Below, piece by piece: positions 4,298-5,293 of a stretch of DNA of 5,293 nucleotides. The notes beneath the pieces are model-generated. The model ran no database searches, was not told the origin of the DNA, and was given only the letters and a program-made list of their open reading frames with translations. The translations under genes were made by a program, and so were the position numbers. The stretch is from Nitrospirae bacterium RIFCSPHIGHO2_01_FULL_66_17 (GTDB lineage: Bacteria > Nitrospirota > Nitrospiria > 2-01-FULL-66-17). The stretch's first letter is position 1. Each line of letters starts with the position of its first letter. The stretch is from contig MHEO01000001.1 in assembly GCA_001803875.1 (NCBI GenBank), forward strand, positions 14,212-19,504, in the 5' to 3' direction.

Positions 4298-5293
4298 TTA
4301 GCTGACCACCTCGCGCCACACGGCTTGCGGCCGCCCTCGGGGTCCGATGATATGGATGCTGCGGAGGTTCCGGGTGGTGATTACGCCGGCGGAAAAGACG
4401 CCCCAGGCAGCGCCGTCCCAATGGAGCAGGAGCCCGGCGTCACCGACGGCCCAGCAGTCGTTTGCCGTGGCGCAGGACACGGCATTGAGATTCTGCCGGG
4501 ATGCCGCCGAACCGGGATCAAAGGAGCAGATGTCCCACGCGCCGGGCGCCGCTCCTCCGGCGCATAGATGGTTCCAGCGCAGGATCGTCACCCGGGTGCT
4601 TCCTCCGTTGGTGCGCACATCTCCCACCGCCCAGCCGTCGTCCCCGGACCCATCTCCATCCGTGTCCAACATATAGACTGACCTTAGGCGCTCCCGCCAG
4701 CCATTAGTAATGGACTGATTGTTCCATTGATTGGCGACCGGATCCCAGCGGTAGATGGTAAAATCGCCTCCATTTCGGTCCCCCACGATCCAGCCATCGT
4801 CCGCGCCGGCTCCCACGTCAGGCCCATCCAACATAAAGATCGACCGGAATCGCCGTGCAGGGGCGTTCGCATTCTGACAGGTCGGGGGGAGAGCCCCGGT
4901 GTACCGAAGGATCAGCGCGGTACCGTTCCCACAGCGCTTTCCGTTCTGGTTCTCGTCCCGGCCGGTCATCCAAACCTCGTTGGTCGCGAGCGCCCACACG
5001 GAGTGCAGTTCCCTAGCAGTATAGGCTTGTGCTCCATTCCGTTCAGTCCAGGTGGCTCCGTCCCATTGGAGCGTACTGCCGCCGGCCCCCACGGCCCAGC
5101 CATCGGTTGCTGAAATCATCGCTACGGAATTCAGGTTCTGGTTGCTGGGAGATGTCGAATTACAGGACCACGCCGTCCCATTCCAATTGATGATCCTGGC
5201 ACGATTGGTGGTACAGGGCGCAGCGCCTCCTCCGCCCGTATTCCCCACAGCCCAGCCATCGGCGTAGGACAACATCGAGATGCCCATGAGGTG
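4298..5293 (-). CDS. Exported-looking DGWAVG-repeat beta-propeller protein, 5' end outside the window
   Basis: About 331 C-terminal residues are visible; the frame is open to the window edge, and the Met at 5287 lies inside a repeat (LMGISMLSYADGWAVG), so it is not the likely start. Counting from that Met, DGWAVG or a close variant recurs at about 10, 62, 104 (NEVWMTG), 164 (DGWIVG), 217 and 277 (DCWAVG). Each is preceded by an LxSVxM-type strand and most are followed by a strand ending in W-D/N-G-x-x-W. This is the blade pattern of BNR/Ycf48-like beta-propellers. All eight cysteines can be paired within blades, which suggests an oxidising compartment. Blade 5 carries the acidic loop DTDGDGSGDD. 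The last unit is shortened and ends in PQAVWREVVS. No signal peptide can be seen because the N-terminus is absent. Function is unknown. Its place beside a pilus operon makes a surface or pilus-associated role possible but unproven. Ordinary cell-surface or stress-related propellers are the alternative. Confidence 0.85.
   Translation of the reverse strand, partial: HLMGISMLSYADGWAVGNTGGGGAAPCTTNRARIINWNGTAWSCNSTSPSNQNLNSVAMISATDGWAVGAGGSTLQWDGATWTERNGAQAYTARELHSVWALATNEVWMTGRDENQNGKRCGNGTALILRYTGALPPTCQNANAPARRFRSIFMLDGPDVGAGADDGWIVGDRNGGDFTIYRWDPVANQWNNQSITNGWRERLRSVYMLDTDGDGSGDDGWAVGDVRTNGGSTRVTILRWNHLCAGGAAPGAWDICSFDPGSAASRQNLNAVSCATANDCWAVGDAGLLLHWDGAAWGVFSAGVITTRNLRSIHIIGPRGRPQAVWREVVS
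4370..5293 (-). repeat. Tandem blade-like protein repeats (six units, irregular 41-66 residues)
   Basis: Approximate units on the minus strand: 5293-5138, 5137-5012, 5011-4853, 4852-4691, 4690-4493 and 4492-4370, with a shortened seventh at 4369-4301. They share the order N/R-L-x-S-V-x-M, DGWAVG, a strand ending L-x-W-D-G and a final Trp. Units 2 and 6 are the compact form; the others are lengthened by loops. The DNA itself is diverged between units, so these are old protein repeats, not a recent tandem duplication. Confidence 0.8.
4637..4666 (-). other. Putative calcium-binding acidic loop (DTDGDGSGDD) in the propeller
   Basis: The loop between the first two strands of repeat 5 reads DTDGDGSGDD directly before GWAVGD. 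It has the DxDxDG spacing of EF-hand-like or thrombospondin-3-like calcium loops. The preceding repeat has a worn version (DGPDVGAGADD, 4796-4828) at the same place. Metal binding is inferred from the pattern only. Confidence 0.45.

Noticed and set aside
1..5293. CRISPR arrays, tRNA or rRNA genes, insertion sequences
   Set aside because: I saw no regularly spaced DNA repeats, no tRNA-like folds and no transposase-like frames; nearly all of the window is explained by the listed minus-strand genes.

Overview
The window looks like part of a GC-rich chromosome from a Gram-negative (two-membrane) bacterium. The main evidence is an outer-membrane secretin encoded with inner-membrane alignment proteins. 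Two GTG starts and tight gene packing fit a GC-rich genome. The phylum cannot be fixed from the sequence. A Nitrospirota, NC10, Rokubacteria or deltaproteobacterial type lineage is only a guess. Every gene lies on the minus strand, so transcription runs from high to low coordinates.

Region 1 (5293 to 4298) is the C-terminal part of a repeat protein that enters the window already open. It has at least six blade-like repeats built around DGWAVG, the type seen in BNR/Ycf48-like beta-propellers. Eight cysteines fall as one pair in each of four repeats, and an acidic DxDGDG loop resembles a calcium-binding loop. It is probably exported.

Region 2 (4297 to 4176) is a 122-base intergenic gap. It holds a good sigma70-type promoter reading into the next operon, and I see no clear intrinsic terminator for the upstream gene.

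Region 3 (4175 to 1) is a tightly coupled operon: a small MerR-type DNA-binding protein, then pilM, pilN, pilO, pilP and the start of pilQ. The first five junctions are GTGA, GTGA, TGATG, ATGA and a 13-base gap with its own Shine-Dalgarno before pilQ. These genes encode the type IV pilus alignment complex. PilM is a cytoplasmic actin-like protein that binds the PilN N-terminus. PilN and PilO are bitopic inner-membrane proteins. PilP is periplasmic and bridges to PilQ, the outer-membrane secretin through which the pilus passes. pilQ runs off the left edge at the end of its secretin signature.

The conserved part is ordinary. The unusual points are the minimal MerR-type regulator fused by a translational overlap to pilM, a PilQ without AMIN domains and a short PilP without a lipobox (both closer to MSHA-type MshL/MshK), and the exported propeller-like protein next to the pilus operon, which could be a pilus-associated or adhesive partner.
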